From UBA12202 sp049595035 (GTDB lineage Bacteria > Pseudomonadota > Alphaproteobacteria > Puniceispirillales > UBA1172), in assembly GCA_049595035.1 (NCBI GenBank), contig JBMYKD010000041.1:1-7617 (forward strand): a stretch of 7,617 nucleotides of DNA, read 5' to 3'. A program made the position numbers and the translations under genes. Positions 1 to 6,249 of this stretch are shown piece by piece. Position 1 is the stretch's first letter. Each line of letters begins with the position of its first letter. The notes below the pieces were generated by a model. That model was given only the letters and a program-made list of their open reading frames with translations, was not told where the DNA came from and made no database searches.

Positions 1-57
1 CCATGATCCTGTTTCCAGTGGCATGGCGCCTGATCAACCGATAAAAATGCATGGGTG

Positions 58-147
58 TGATCTATACCCAACTCCATAGATCATACCATACCCATAAACT
101 AAGCGTGATTTTTGATGATGGTAAGTCGTTATTTTGATGCACTTACC
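58..147. promoter_or_regulatory. Leader of mcd with two inverted repeats (candidate operators)
   Basis: Two perfect inverted repeats lie in the gene-free leader before the malonyl-CoA decarboxylase gene. The first is TGATCTAT at 58-65 and ATAGATCA at 76-83 (8-base arms, 10-base spacer). The second is GGTAAGT at 120-126 and ACTTACC at 141-147 (7-base arms, 14-base spacer). Neither is followed by a T-run, so they are more like protein-binding sites than terminators. No convincing -35/-10 pair was found. That a regulator binds here is an inference. Confidence 0.35.
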
Positions 148-202
148 CTTATCAATTTCAACAGATCATCACATGTAGCTTATTAAGCGATATGAGCGGA
201 AA

Positions 203-1486
203 ATGACAACTATTTCCTATATACTTGGTAATTTCTTCCGGCCAATAAATTGGTTTTCATCGCCCTACATTCGTTCAGATAGTGACATCAAAGCGTTATC
301 TTCGGATTTGTTATCTGCCAAGGGTGAGGTTTCAGGGGTAACGATTGCCCGCCAGATTCTCAAACAATATCACGAATTAAATGATGATGAGAAACTTTCA
401 TATTTTCAGTTCATTCTGAATGAAATGGACTTTGACAGCGCTAAGGTAAAAGCGGCTCTCACGGATTATACCACGCATCATGATGCAAAAAGTTATGGCC
501 AGTTTATGGCCTCTGCCCAGCCAGGATGGCGGCAGCTTTTCCGCCGTCTTAACGAAGCCCCTGATGCGACCTTTGATCTTGTCAATATGCGGACAGATTT
601 ATTGCGTCTGATCCGGTCAAATAGTGAGCTTGAGGTTATCGATATTGATTTGCGCGAGCTATTCCTCAGCTGGTTTAATCGAGGGTTTCTGATGTTACGA
701 CCAATTAGCTGGTCTAGCCCTGCGGATATTCTGGAAAAAATCATTTCTTATGAGGCCGTGCATGAAATCAGCAGTTGGGATGATTTACGGCGTCGGCTAG
801 AGCCATCGGATCGCTGCTGTTTTGCTTTTTTTCATCCGGCCATGCCTGATGAGCCATTAATTTTTGTTGAAGTCGCGCTTACAGATCGCTTGCCGTCCTC
901 TATCCAGACGATTCTGGCACAGGATGGTGAAGTCATATCAGGTGAGAAAATGGATTATGCGGTATTCTATTCCATTTCAAATTGCCAGAAGGGACTGGCC
1001 GGCATTTCCTTTGGCAATGCTTTGATTAAAACCGTGGTCGAAGAATTAAAGCAGGATTATCCGGGTATCAAACATTATCTGACCTTATCGCCGCTCCCCG
1101 GTTTCACCAAGTGGTTGGCAACATTGCCAGCGGTAGACCATGACGGCAAGGCACAGGATATTCTGACATTAGCCACGAATAATGCACAAATAAGAACATC
1201 ACTTGCTGCTGCCTATCTCTGTCAGGCGAAACGGGGAAATGGTATGCCTGTTGATCCCGTGGCGCGGTTTCATCTGGGCAATGGCGCGCGGATCCATCAA
1301 TTGCATACAGATGCTGATACGTCTGATCATGGAATAAAGCAATCTCTGGGGGTGATGGTCAATTATCTATATCGTCCGGATGAGCTGATCGAAAATCATG
1401 AAAACTTTGTTAATGCTGGAACAGTGCAAGCAGATAAAGTGGTCAGGGACTTAGCCCAGAAAGCCAAAGCATATCATCCTTCATAA
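203..1486 (+). CDS. mcd: Malonyl-CoA decarboxylase
   Basis: Cytosolic enzyme that converts malonyl-CoA to acetyl-CoA and CO2, used in malonate breakdown or to control malonyl-CoA levels. The 427-residue protein has the family's all-helical N-terminal domain (about 1-165) followed by the acetyltransferase-fold catalytic domain. Family blocks seen are HPAMPDEPLIFVEVALT (211-227), SISNCQKGLAGISFG (257-271), LSPLPGFTKWL (295-305) and DPVARFHLGNGARIH (351-365). By comparison with the human enzyme, Ser296 and His357 should be the catalytic pair (human Ser329/His423, from memory). The length matches short bacterial members that lack a targeting peptide. The ATG at 203 overlaps the stop of a four-codon ORF (ATG 192, TGA 204-206), and a weak AGCGGA lies just upstream. 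The transporter gene follows after 52 bases with no terminator, suggesting one operon. No malonyl-CoA synthetase or malonate carrier is visible, so the source of malonyl-CoA is unknown. Confidence 0.95.
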   Translation: MTTISYILGNFFRPINWFSSPYIRSDSDIKALSSDLLSAKGEVSGVTIARQILKQYHELNDDEKLSYFQFILNEMDFDSAKVKAALTDYTTHHDAKSYGQFMASAQPGWRQLFRRLNEAPDATFDLVNMRTDLLRLIRSNSELEVIDIDLRELFLSWFNRGFLMLRPISWSSPADILEKIISYEAVHEISSWDDLRRRLEPSDRCCFAFFHPAMPDEPLIFVEVALTDRLPSSIQTILAQDGEVISGEKMDYAVFYSISNCQKGLAGISFGNALIKTVVEELKQDYPGIKHYLTLSPLPGFTKWLATLPAVDHDGKAQDILTLATNNAQIRTSLAAAYLCQAKRGNGMPVDPVARFHLGNGARIHQLHTDADTSDHGIKQSLGVMVNYLYRPDELIENHENFVNAGTVQADKVVRDLAQKAKAYHPS

Positions 1487-1538
1487 AATGAATATGCTGG
1501 AATGGAATGATCATCTTTAATTCATAGGATAATAATGC

Positions 1539-2381
1539 GTGGATAATATCATCATCATGGTTGTTCTATCTGCTGCATTTCTGCATGCGTGGTGGAATTT
1601 TCTGGTACGGAGTAACACGGATAAAATTCTGGCCATGATTGCCATGACAATTGGCCATGCGCCTCTGGCTATTCTGGGCATGATATATTTTGGCCTTCCG
1701 GGGTGGGAAAGCCTGCCTTTCCTGATTGCCAGTGCCGTTTTGCATGTTGGTTATCAGGTGTTTCTGATGAATGCCTATCGCTTTGGCGAATTATCAAATA
1801 TCTATCCGATTGCCAGAGGATTATCGCCGCTGATTTTATCGATCATCACGCTTTATATTGGTCAGGATATCTTAACCACTGGACAGATGATAGGCATTTT
1901 GACCATTTCCCTGTCGATGATATATATGGGATTTACGCAATTCCGGATTAATAAAGATGGCCCCAAAGGGCTTTTGCTGGCCTGCATTACCGGCATCTTT
2001 ATTGCCAGTTATTCCATGGTGGATGCATTAGGGACACGCCTTACAGGTGATGCCATGATGTATTTTAGTAGCTCAACCATATTAAATGTTTTGCTGATGG
2101 CCATATATAGCATGATATTTCACAAGCATGCGGTAATGTCTATCATAAGCAATGGCAAAAAGCCGTTTTTTATCGGTGGTACGGCATCATTTCTGGCTTA
2201 TGTGATGGTGTTGTGGGCCTGTCTTCATGCCCCAGTTGCTATTGTATCATCCTTGCGGGAAACATCGGTCATTTTTGCCATGATCCTTGGCGTGTTCCTT
2301 CTGGGTGAACAGATTAGCCGGACAAAAGTTATTGTTATACTGATTATGATATCTGGCGTTATCATCACGCGGATATACTAG
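1539..2381 (+). CDS. DMT superfamily (EamA) inner-membrane transporter
   Basis: Predicted ten-helix permease of 280 residues, the usual length for a protein with two repeated EamA units (about 5-132 and 143-278). Motifs seen are HAWWN at the end of helix 1 (16-20), YPIARG (89-94) and the second-repeat counterpart SSLRETSVIFA (237-247) followed by GE (256-257). These blocks recall the EamA subgroup sometimes annotated as a phosphonate-utilisation-associated membrane protein, but no phosphonate genes are present, so the substrate is unassigned. The start is GTG at 1539, supported by AGGAT at 1526-1530, eight bases upstream. The ATG at 1535 is out of frame and hits a stop after three codons, and the in-frame ATG at 1557 has no ribosome site. 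It probably shares a transcript with malonyl-CoA decarboxylase. Whether it carries a metabolite of that pathway is speculation. It converges with the dioxygenase gene 45 bases away, with no clear terminator between them. Confidence 0.88.
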   Translation: MDNIIIMVVLSAAFLHAWWNFLVRSNTDKILAMIAMTIGHAPLAILGMIYFGLPGWESLPFLIASAVLHVGYQVFLMNAYRFGELSNIYPIARGLSPLILSIITLYIGQDILTTGQMIGILTISLSMIYMGFTQFRINKDGPKGLLLACITGIFIASYSMVDALGTRLTGDAMMYFSSSTILNVLLMAIYSMIFHKHAVMSIISNGKKPFFIGGTASFLAYVMVLWACLHAPVAIVSSLRETSVIFAMILGVFLLGEQISRTKVIVILIMISGVIITRIY

Positions 2382-2426
2382 GCCTGCTCAACACAATCAT
2401 GCTGCGGGTAAAAATGTGACCCCTGA

Positions 2427-3281
2427 TTATGCTACCTTTTCTATGCTTTCCTGTTTATCTGATACAACTGTAATGCGGTTCATGCACCGATAAGCTGGCA
2501 GATAATCTGCCACCGCATAATGCATTGTAATTCTGTTATCCCACATGGCTATATCACCAGCCTGCCATTTCCATCGCATTTGCATCTCGGGCTTGTTCAT
2601 ATGATTGGCCAGCCATGTTTTTAATGCGTTAGATTCGTTAGTGGTGAGCCCGACAATATGATTTACAAAAGCTTCGTTAAAGTTAAGGAAAGTTTTGCCG
2701 CTGACGGGATGTTTCTGGATAAGCGGGCGAATATTATGCCCGAACCGACCAACAGCCTCATTCAGATTTTGGCGATTGGTTTCAATATCTGAATGAGAAA
2801 CAAAATTATTTCTGAAATCACCCATATCATGGATAGCTTCAAGCGTACTGAGATATGTTTTCATATGTTCAGGTAGCCGGTCATATGCTGCGCTTGAACT
2901 TGACCATAAAGTATCACCGCCAACTTCTGGAACAGCTCTTGCGACAAGGATTGAAGCAAAAGGCTGATGACGTTTGAAAGTCAGGTCCGTATGCCAAGCA
3001 TTGGTATCCGGCGGCGTATTTGCATTATTTTCCAGTTTGACAATATTTTCATAACCCTCAACATGAGGATAAATGGGATGTGGTTCATCAATTTCACCAA
3101 AAATCTGAGCGAAGGCTAAATGTGCGGCAGGGGTAATTTCAACCCCTCGAAAAAAGATGGCTTGATGCTCTAGTAAGGCGTCATAAATAAATTGATAGGT
3201 GGTTGCATCAATGGGTTTCGAAAAATCAACGCCTTCAATAATTCCCCCAATAGCGGGAGTTATCTTTGTTATTTCTAGCAT
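2427..3281 (-). CDS. tauD: TauD/TfdA-family Fe(II)/2-oxoglutarate dioxygenase (taurine dioxygenase-like)
   Basis: Cytosolic dioxygenase; TauD itself hydroxylates taurine next to the sulfonate, releasing sulfite and aminoacetaldehyde. From the chosen start it has 284 residues (E. coli TauD has 283) and aligns along its whole length, e.g. HPIYPHVEG, WHTDLTF, VGGDTLW, HPVSGK, FNEAF, WDNRITMHYAVADYLP. Iron ligands are His97, Asp99 (HTD) and His254; Thr124, Arg265 and Arg269 match TauD's 2-oxoglutarate and sulfonate residues. The ATG at 3281 is preceded by a perfect AAAGGAG (3289-3295 on the plus strand) with a 7-base gap and gives the family N-terminus. The in-frame ATG at 3323 would add 14 residues with no good ribosome site. 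Two taurine-contacting positions differ by my alignment: Asn95 becomes Thr93 and Ser158 becomes Asn159, so the substrate may be another sulfonate or acid. No tauABC genes are present in the window. Confidence 0.92.
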   Translation of the reverse strand: MLEITKITPAIGGIIEGVDFSKPIDATTYQFIYDALLEHQAIFFRGVEITPAAHLAFAQIFGEIDEPHPIYPHVEGYENIVKLENNANTPPDTNAWHTDLTFKRHQPFASILVARAVPEVGGDTLWSSSSAAYDRLPEHMKTYLSTLEAIHDMGDFRNNFVSHSDIETNRQNLNEAVGRFGHNIRPLIQKHPVSGKTFLNFNEAFVNHIVGLTTNESNALKTWLANHMNKPEMQMRWKWQAGDIAMWDNRITMHYAVADYLPAYRCMNRITVVSDKQESIEKVA

Positions 3282-3288
3282 AGTGCTA

Positions 3289-3295
3289 CTCCTTT
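3289..3295 (-). promoter_or_regulatory. Ribosome binding site that fixes the dioxygenase start
   Basis: The minus strand reads AAAGGAG, seven bases before the ATG at 3281. It is the best Shine-Dalgarno match in the left half of the window and argues against the upstream in-frame ATG at 3323. Confidence 0.8.
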
Positions 3296-3322
3296 GAGAG
3301 ATAAAATAATCCGACACAAACA

Positions 3323-3345
3323 ATTATCTTAACAAGCACTGTTAA
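3323..3345 (-). promoter_or_regulatory. Candidate dioxygenase promoter with operator dyad between -35 and -10
   Basis: On the minus strand GATAAT (plus 3323-3328) is a good -10 hexamer, about 40 bases upstream of the start codon. Directly upstream is a perfect 17-base dyad, TTAACA-N5-TGTTAA (plus 3329-3345), exactly as long as a normal promoter spacer. The hexamer at the -35 position (AGCGTT, plus 3346-3351) is poor. A weak -35 with a dyad in the spacer suggests regulated rather than constitutive expression. The binding protein is not identifiable. Confidence 0.4.
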
Positions 3346-3639
3346 AACGCTAACACGATATGAAAATTAGTCAATTCACTAATAATGGAAAGAATGAATT
3401 CTTACATTCATAACTTCAAAACACATAAAAGTTACTCATGGAAAATGGAACAGGTGATGAGATGTTCGAACCCACTTCGCCAGCACCATTTCAAGTTTCA
3501 CGGATCGCTTTTCAAGGCTCAGGTGTTTGTTATTACCATTTCTTTTAGATCATAGGGGTCATGCACACATGTTTTGAGGCCAGCGACAATTATGTTATCC
3601 TAATCATATGTATATGAGTAGGTTTTAGAGGTGCCCCCG

Positions 3640-4752
3640 ATGATCATAAGGGAAATCAATCTTTATCATGTTCAGATGCCGATGATTGAACCATGGGTTA
3701 CGGCATATGGATCGCAAGATATGATCGAAAGCCTGTTCGTCAATTTGAAAGGGGATGACATGGAAGGCTGGGGAGAATGCGCCCCGGCACCACTACCACT
3801 TTATAATACAGAATATACAAAAGGCGCATTTAGTGTTGCCCATGATGTTCTGGCCCCTCGGCTGATTGGCAAGAATATTTCATCCCCTGACCAGATAAAG
3901 ACATTATTTGATGGATTAAAAGGGCATGAATTCACAAAATCAGCGTTTGATACAGCCATGTGGGATGCTTATGCCAAGACTTGTGATCAGCCACTTTGGT
4001 CATTGATTGGCGGTACTAATCCGTCGATTATGGTTGGGGCAGATATTCCTGTTCTCCCAAGCACTACTGCGTTGATTGATCGCGTCACTGAAGCTATTGA
4101 TCAGGGGTTTCCTCGGGTGAAACTGAAATTCAATCGGCAGTGCACAACCGACATGATTGAAAAGCTGCGAAACACCTTTCCTGATTTAGTGATGCATATT
4201 GATTGCAATAGCGGGTTCACGCTTGATGATATCGATATGTTCCGTCGACTTGATCGCTTCGATCTTAAAATGATTGAACAGCCTCTGGCCTATGATGATC
4301 TTGTTGACCATGCTGAATTGCAAAAGGTATTGCAAACACCGATCTGTCTTGATGAAAGCATCACTTCGGTCAATCGTGCCGCAAAGGCAATCAAGATCAA
4401 AGCATGTCAATGGATCAATATTAAAACAAGTCGGGTAGGGGGGCTTACCAATGCGCTTGCAATCCATGATCTGTGTAAAGACCACCATGTTCCCATATGG
4501 GTTGGTGGTATGCTGGAATCAGCCGTAGGTCAGGGGCCTTCCATGGCTCTGGCAACAAAGGATAATGTCAGTTATCCATGCGATATTTTCCCCAGCAGCA
4601 GATTCTTTGAAGAAGATTTTGCCGCCCCTCAGATCATGCTTTCTGATAAGGGCAGGATCACCGCACCGGACAGACCGGGTAACGGATTTACACCGAAAAT
4701 GGATAAACTGCAAAAGCATTGTGTGGCGACGGCAAGCATCTTATCTCCATAA
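3640..4752 (+). CDS. Enolase-superfamily enzyme, o-succinylbenzoate synthase / N-succinylamino acid racemase type
   Basis: Cytosolic Mg2+-dependent enzyme with an enolase capping domain (about 1-125) and a TIM barrel that abstracts a proton next to a carboxylate. From the ATG at 3640 it has 370 residues. Catalytic residues are clear: the K-x-K pair Lys161/Lys163, metal ligands Asp188 (HIDCNSGF), Glu213 (MIEQP) and Asp238 (LDES), and the second lysine Lys262 (INIK). These positions almost coincide with those of the Amycolatopsis racemase/OSBS (163, 189, 214, 239, 263, from memory). RVGGLT and WVGGMLESAVGQ are also typical. No menaquinone genes are nearby, so N-acylamino acid racemization or another syn-elimination or epimerization is as likely as MenC activity. 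The ATG at 3640 is preferred because AGAGGTG (3627-3633) sits six bases upstream; the alternative GTG at 3631 lies within that site. It is transcribed divergently from the dioxygenase gene. Confidence 0.9.
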   Translation: MIIREINLYHVQMPMIEPWVTAYGSQDMIESLFVNLKGDDMEGWGECAPAPLPLYNTEYTKGAFSVAHDVLAPRLIGKNISSPDQIKTLFDGLKGHEFTKSAFDTAMWDAYAKTCDQPLWSLIGGTNPSIMVGADIPVLPSTTALIDRVTEAIDQGFPRVKLKFNRQCTTDMIEKLRNTFPDLVMHIDCNSGFTLDDIDMFRRLDRFDLKMIEQPLAYDDLVDHAELQKVLQTPICLDESITSVNRAAKAIKIKACQWINIKTSRVGGLTNALAIHDLCKDHHVPIWVGGMLESAVGQGPSMALATKDNVSYPCDIFPSSRFFEEDFAAPQIMLSDKGRITAPDRPGNGFTPKMDKLQKHCVATASILSP

Positions 4753-4796
4753 AAAATGCTCAAGCCATTTTGAAAACAGACAAAAAGACTTGAGCA
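4751..4796 (-). terminator. Rho-independent terminator for the minus-strand small genes
   Basis: Read on the minus strand, TGCTCAAG (plus 4789-4796) and CTTGAGCA (plus 4757-4764) form a perfect 8-base stem followed at once by six T (plus 4751-4756). The 24-base loop is large, though part of it can pair T-run to A-run. It lies about 100 bases beyond the 4897 stop and overlaps the enolase stop codon. On the plus strand no T-run follows, so it should act only for leftward transcription. Confidence 0.55.
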
Positions 4797-4896
4797 AATA
4801 TGTTGAGGAGCTTTTTAATTGTATTTTTCAAATCTATTGCAATTTCCGTCTTCTTGCGTCTAGTTGGTTCTGCAATGATATGGTTGATATAGTCTA

Positions 4897-5172
4897 TTAT
4901 TCAGCTTCGTCTTTTTGGGGGATAAAGCTATGAAGACCTGATACTATTGCTATGATTAGACCTAGCATTGAAAGAAAAAAGCCGCTTCCAAAAGAAATGG
5001 CAGGAGCACCTAACGCATTCACATTTGCCCCCGCATAGAGAACTACCGCAAAAGACAAGATAGTGGGAATAACGGAAAACAGATATTTATTCAAAAAAAT
5101 CAATACACCAGATACAGCCATTAAAAATAAAACAAACATGCCATCGCCGCTAATCAGCTGGATGCTAGCCAT
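4897..5172 (-). CDS. Small multi-helix membrane protein (C-terminal part of a frameshifted gene)
   Basis: A 91-residue hydrophobic protein of unknown function with three predicted membrane helices (about 12-29, 33-50 and 60-83) and a short charged tail QKDEAE. An ATG at 5172 with GGAG five bases upstream (plus 5178-5181) would allow independent translation. However, the reading frame stays open upstream through 5205, where it meets the end of a 22-codon ORF starting at 5270 in the neighbouring frame. Joining the two with a -1 shift gives a 124-residue, four-helix protein with the pattern helix, FLPF, polar stretch, SGDG, helices. This resembles small uncharacterised membrane proteins I recall but cannot name. 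The segment here therefore probably lacks its natural N-terminus. It lies downstream of the small exported protein gene on the same strand and is followed by the terminator at 4751-4796. Confidence 0.7.
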   Translation of the reverse strand: MASIQLISGDGMFVLFLMAVSGVLIFLNKYLFSVIPTILSFAVVLYAGANVNALGAPAISFGSGFFLSMLGLIIAIVSGLHSFIPQKDEAE

Positions 5173-5201
5173 TGTTACTCCGGTGACGGGATTAGTAACG
5201 T

Positions 5202-5270
5202 TTAAAAAGGTAGAAACGTTCCGATAATTGCGATACCTGCTCCCGCAAGTCCTATATTCTTATAATTCAT
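5202..5270 (-). pseudogene. N-terminal fragment of the small membrane protein, cut off by a frameshift
   Basis: Twenty-two codons beginning MNYKNIGLAGAGIAIIGTF and ending in TAA at plus 5202-5204. The ATG at 5270 has AGGAG six bases upstream (plus 5277-5281), a better initiation site than that of the 91-residue ORF. The peptide forms one membrane helix ending in FLPF. The stop falls at a run of five T on the coding strand (plus A at 5204-5208). With six T the frame would continue as LNVTNPVTGVT into the Met of the downstream ORF. This could be a one-base deletion, a sequencing error, a phase-variable tract or programmed slippage; the sequence alone cannot say which. Confidence 0.65.
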
Positions 5271-5347
5271 CATCAACTCCTAATATAAATAAGCTTTCGC
5301 ATACCTGAACATTATTAAATGACCTGCAAGTCTATATCATTTTATAG

Positions 5348-5665
5348 TTAACAGTTTATATTCTGCATTTTGGTGGATAATTTTTGCATGGATGTTGAGA
5401 ACTTCTGTGAAATCGCTAAATATCTCTGTAATTCATCTGAATTGAATGAGCCCTGTATATTTTGTGCTTCCTGACCAAACTGACTTAGTTTGGGCATGAC
5501 CTTTGTCAGCAGTTCCATGTTATCTGAGTTGCAAAACTGCGATTTGTCAGCATAGCTTGCATAAATATCTACAACGTCTTCATATGAGTCCAGAAATTCA
5601 GATGTTGACGCAGCATGTGCATTGAATGCGAAAAACATCAGGATTGATGCTATCAAAACTTTCAT
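5348..5665 (-). CDS. Small exported protein of unknown function
   Basis: A 105-residue protein not recognised as a known family. Residues 1-18 are a clear Sec signal peptide: MK, a hydrophobic core, then AHA before a likely cleavage at Ala18/Ala19. The mature part of about 87 residues is predicted mostly helical and polar, rich in Ser, Gln and Lys, with heptad-like spacing around 75-100. It has two cysteines, Cys45 and the C-terminal Cys105, which could form a disulfide in the periplasm. The ATG at 5665 has GGAG (plus 5673-5676) seven bases upstream. A TTGACT (minus strand, plus 5727-5732) may be a -35 box, though no good -10 follows. The membrane-protein gene starts 77 bases downstream on the same strand, so they may share a transcript. 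Confidence 0.75.
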   Translation of the reverse strand: MKVLIASILMFFAFNAHAASTSEFLDSYEDVVDIYASYADKSQFCNSDNMELLTKVMPKLSQFGQEAQNIQGSFNSDELQRYLAISQKFSTSMQKLSTKMQNINC

Positions 5666-5951
5666 AAAAACTCTCCGAAACGATACTAATTAACTATAAT
5701 TATTTAAGTAAAGCAGAGTAGTTAAAAGTCAAGTTGCAACAATCTGCGTTTATGTATGTTGGAAGTATCTGAATCGCTGACAAGCTATCGGCTACTTGCT
5801 TGAGCCATTAGATAAGAGCTGTACTGGCTAAATTGGAGCGGGTAATGGAATGATGCTAGTGCATAGGTATGTTTGTGCAGTTACAGAGTTCGTTCTGAGT
5901 ATAGGGAAAGTGTGATGGCATTGTAGGTGATATTATACTTACTCTGTATAT

Positions 5952-5965
5952 GGCAGTTAACTGCC
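5952..5965. repeat. Perfect 14-base palindrome GGCAGTTAACTGCC
   Basis: The sequence equals its own reverse complement over 14 bases with no spacer, in the middle of the gene-free stretch and far from any start codon. It could be a dimeric regulator site or a recombination or methylation target. It is not a terminator, having no T-run and no loop. Confidence 0.45.
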
Positions 5966-6008
5966 TTCACTTGCCTATGTCATCTTAGGTCATGTGAATA
6001 AGTAACAG

Positions 6009-6031
6009 GGGGGTATGCATGGGACACCCCC
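6009..6031. repeat. GC-rich hairpin in AT-rich surroundings
   Basis: GGGGGT (6009-6014) pairs with ACCCCC (6026-6031) around an 11-base loop. The adjoining CACCC-CC-GGGTG (6025-6036) gives an alternative short inverted repeat. The block stands out in composition from its flanks. No T-run follows on either strand, so its role is unknown. Confidence 0.35.
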
Positions 6032-6249
6032 GGGTGCCTACGAATATTATCAGCTAGCTACACAGATTGGGTGTCAGCATTGTTAACCACTATCAATTGA
6101 TTATGAAAAACACTTGTATGACTCACAGATATGGGAATTTGCAGGTGTTAGGGACCAATAATGAGATGTAACAATAAATGTTGTCACTTAAAACTATTAA
6201 CCGTGATTTTAAGCAGCTTTAGTAATCCCCACCACTCTCCAAAAAGGAT

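Larger units (their letters stand above)
3282..3639. promoter_or_regulatory. Divergent intergenic region between the dioxygenase and enolase genes
   Basis: About 360 bases without a credible gene, holding the leaders of both divergent genes. On the plus strand a weak promoter can be proposed, TTGAGG (3574-3579), 16 bases, TATCCT (3596-3601). It is followed by a 14-base inverted repeat TCATAT-GT-ATATGA (3604-3617) just before the enolase ribosome site. On the minus side is the dyad at 3329-3345. The middle (3400-3540) holds a short tRNA-3'-end-like string but nothing else recognisable. Confidence 0.5.
5666..6249. other. Long AT-rich stretch without a recognisable gene
   Basis: About 580 bases. 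No ORF longer than about 20 codons with a ribosome site was seen apart from one antisense to the next gene. Visible elements are a tRNA-Gly-like 3' end on the minus strand (5834-5843), a perfect 14-base palindrome (5952-5965) and a GC-rich hairpin (6009-6031). It may be decayed DNA, hold regulatory sites, or encode an RNA; nothing here decides among these. Confidence 0.6.

Noticed and set aside
1..79. Possible edges of an upstream gene: plus frame ending at 44 (ILFPVAWRLINR then TAA), or a minus-strand start at 24 (MPLETGSW)
   Set aside because: Only 8-14 codons are visible in each case, with no ribosome site or motif to choose between them, so no gene is called.
493..744. 83-codon ORF on the minus strand
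   Set aside because: It lies wholly inside the malonyl-CoA decarboxylase gene, has a low-complexity Arg/Ser-rich product and no ribosome site.
1703..1951. 82-codon ORF on the plus strand
   Set aside because: It lies inside the transporter gene in another frame, and its product resembles no protein.
2406..2422. Short hairpin GGGT/ACCC between the converging transporter and dioxygenase genes
   Set aside because: It has only four base pairs and no T-run, so it is not a credible terminator.
3464..3488. tRNA-3'-end-like string (GTTCGAACCC ... CCAGCACCA)
   Set aside because: The T-stem pairs at only three of five positions, the acceptor spacing is one base off, and no 5' half exists upstream. 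It is opposite in orientation to the tRNA-Gly-like end at 5834, so the two do not form att repeats.
4186..4719. Two minus-strand ORFs (4186-4488, 4519-4719)
   Set aside because: Both are antisense to the enolase barrel, whose motifs are unambiguous; neither has a family resemblance.
4565..4933. 122-codon plus-strand ORF across the enolase 3' end
   Set aside because: It overlaps the enolase gene out of frame and runs through the terminator and the end of the membrane-protein gene; the product is not protein-like.
5321..5332. Near-palindrome GACCTGCAAGTC downstream of the exported protein gene
   Set aside because: It is imperfect and short, and not placed at a promoter; chance is sufficient.
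6125..6180. GTTAGGG and TGTAACA strings considered as an integron attC site
   Set aside because: The core does not fit GTTRRRY, no paired arms were found, and the neighbouring genes are not arranged as cassettes.
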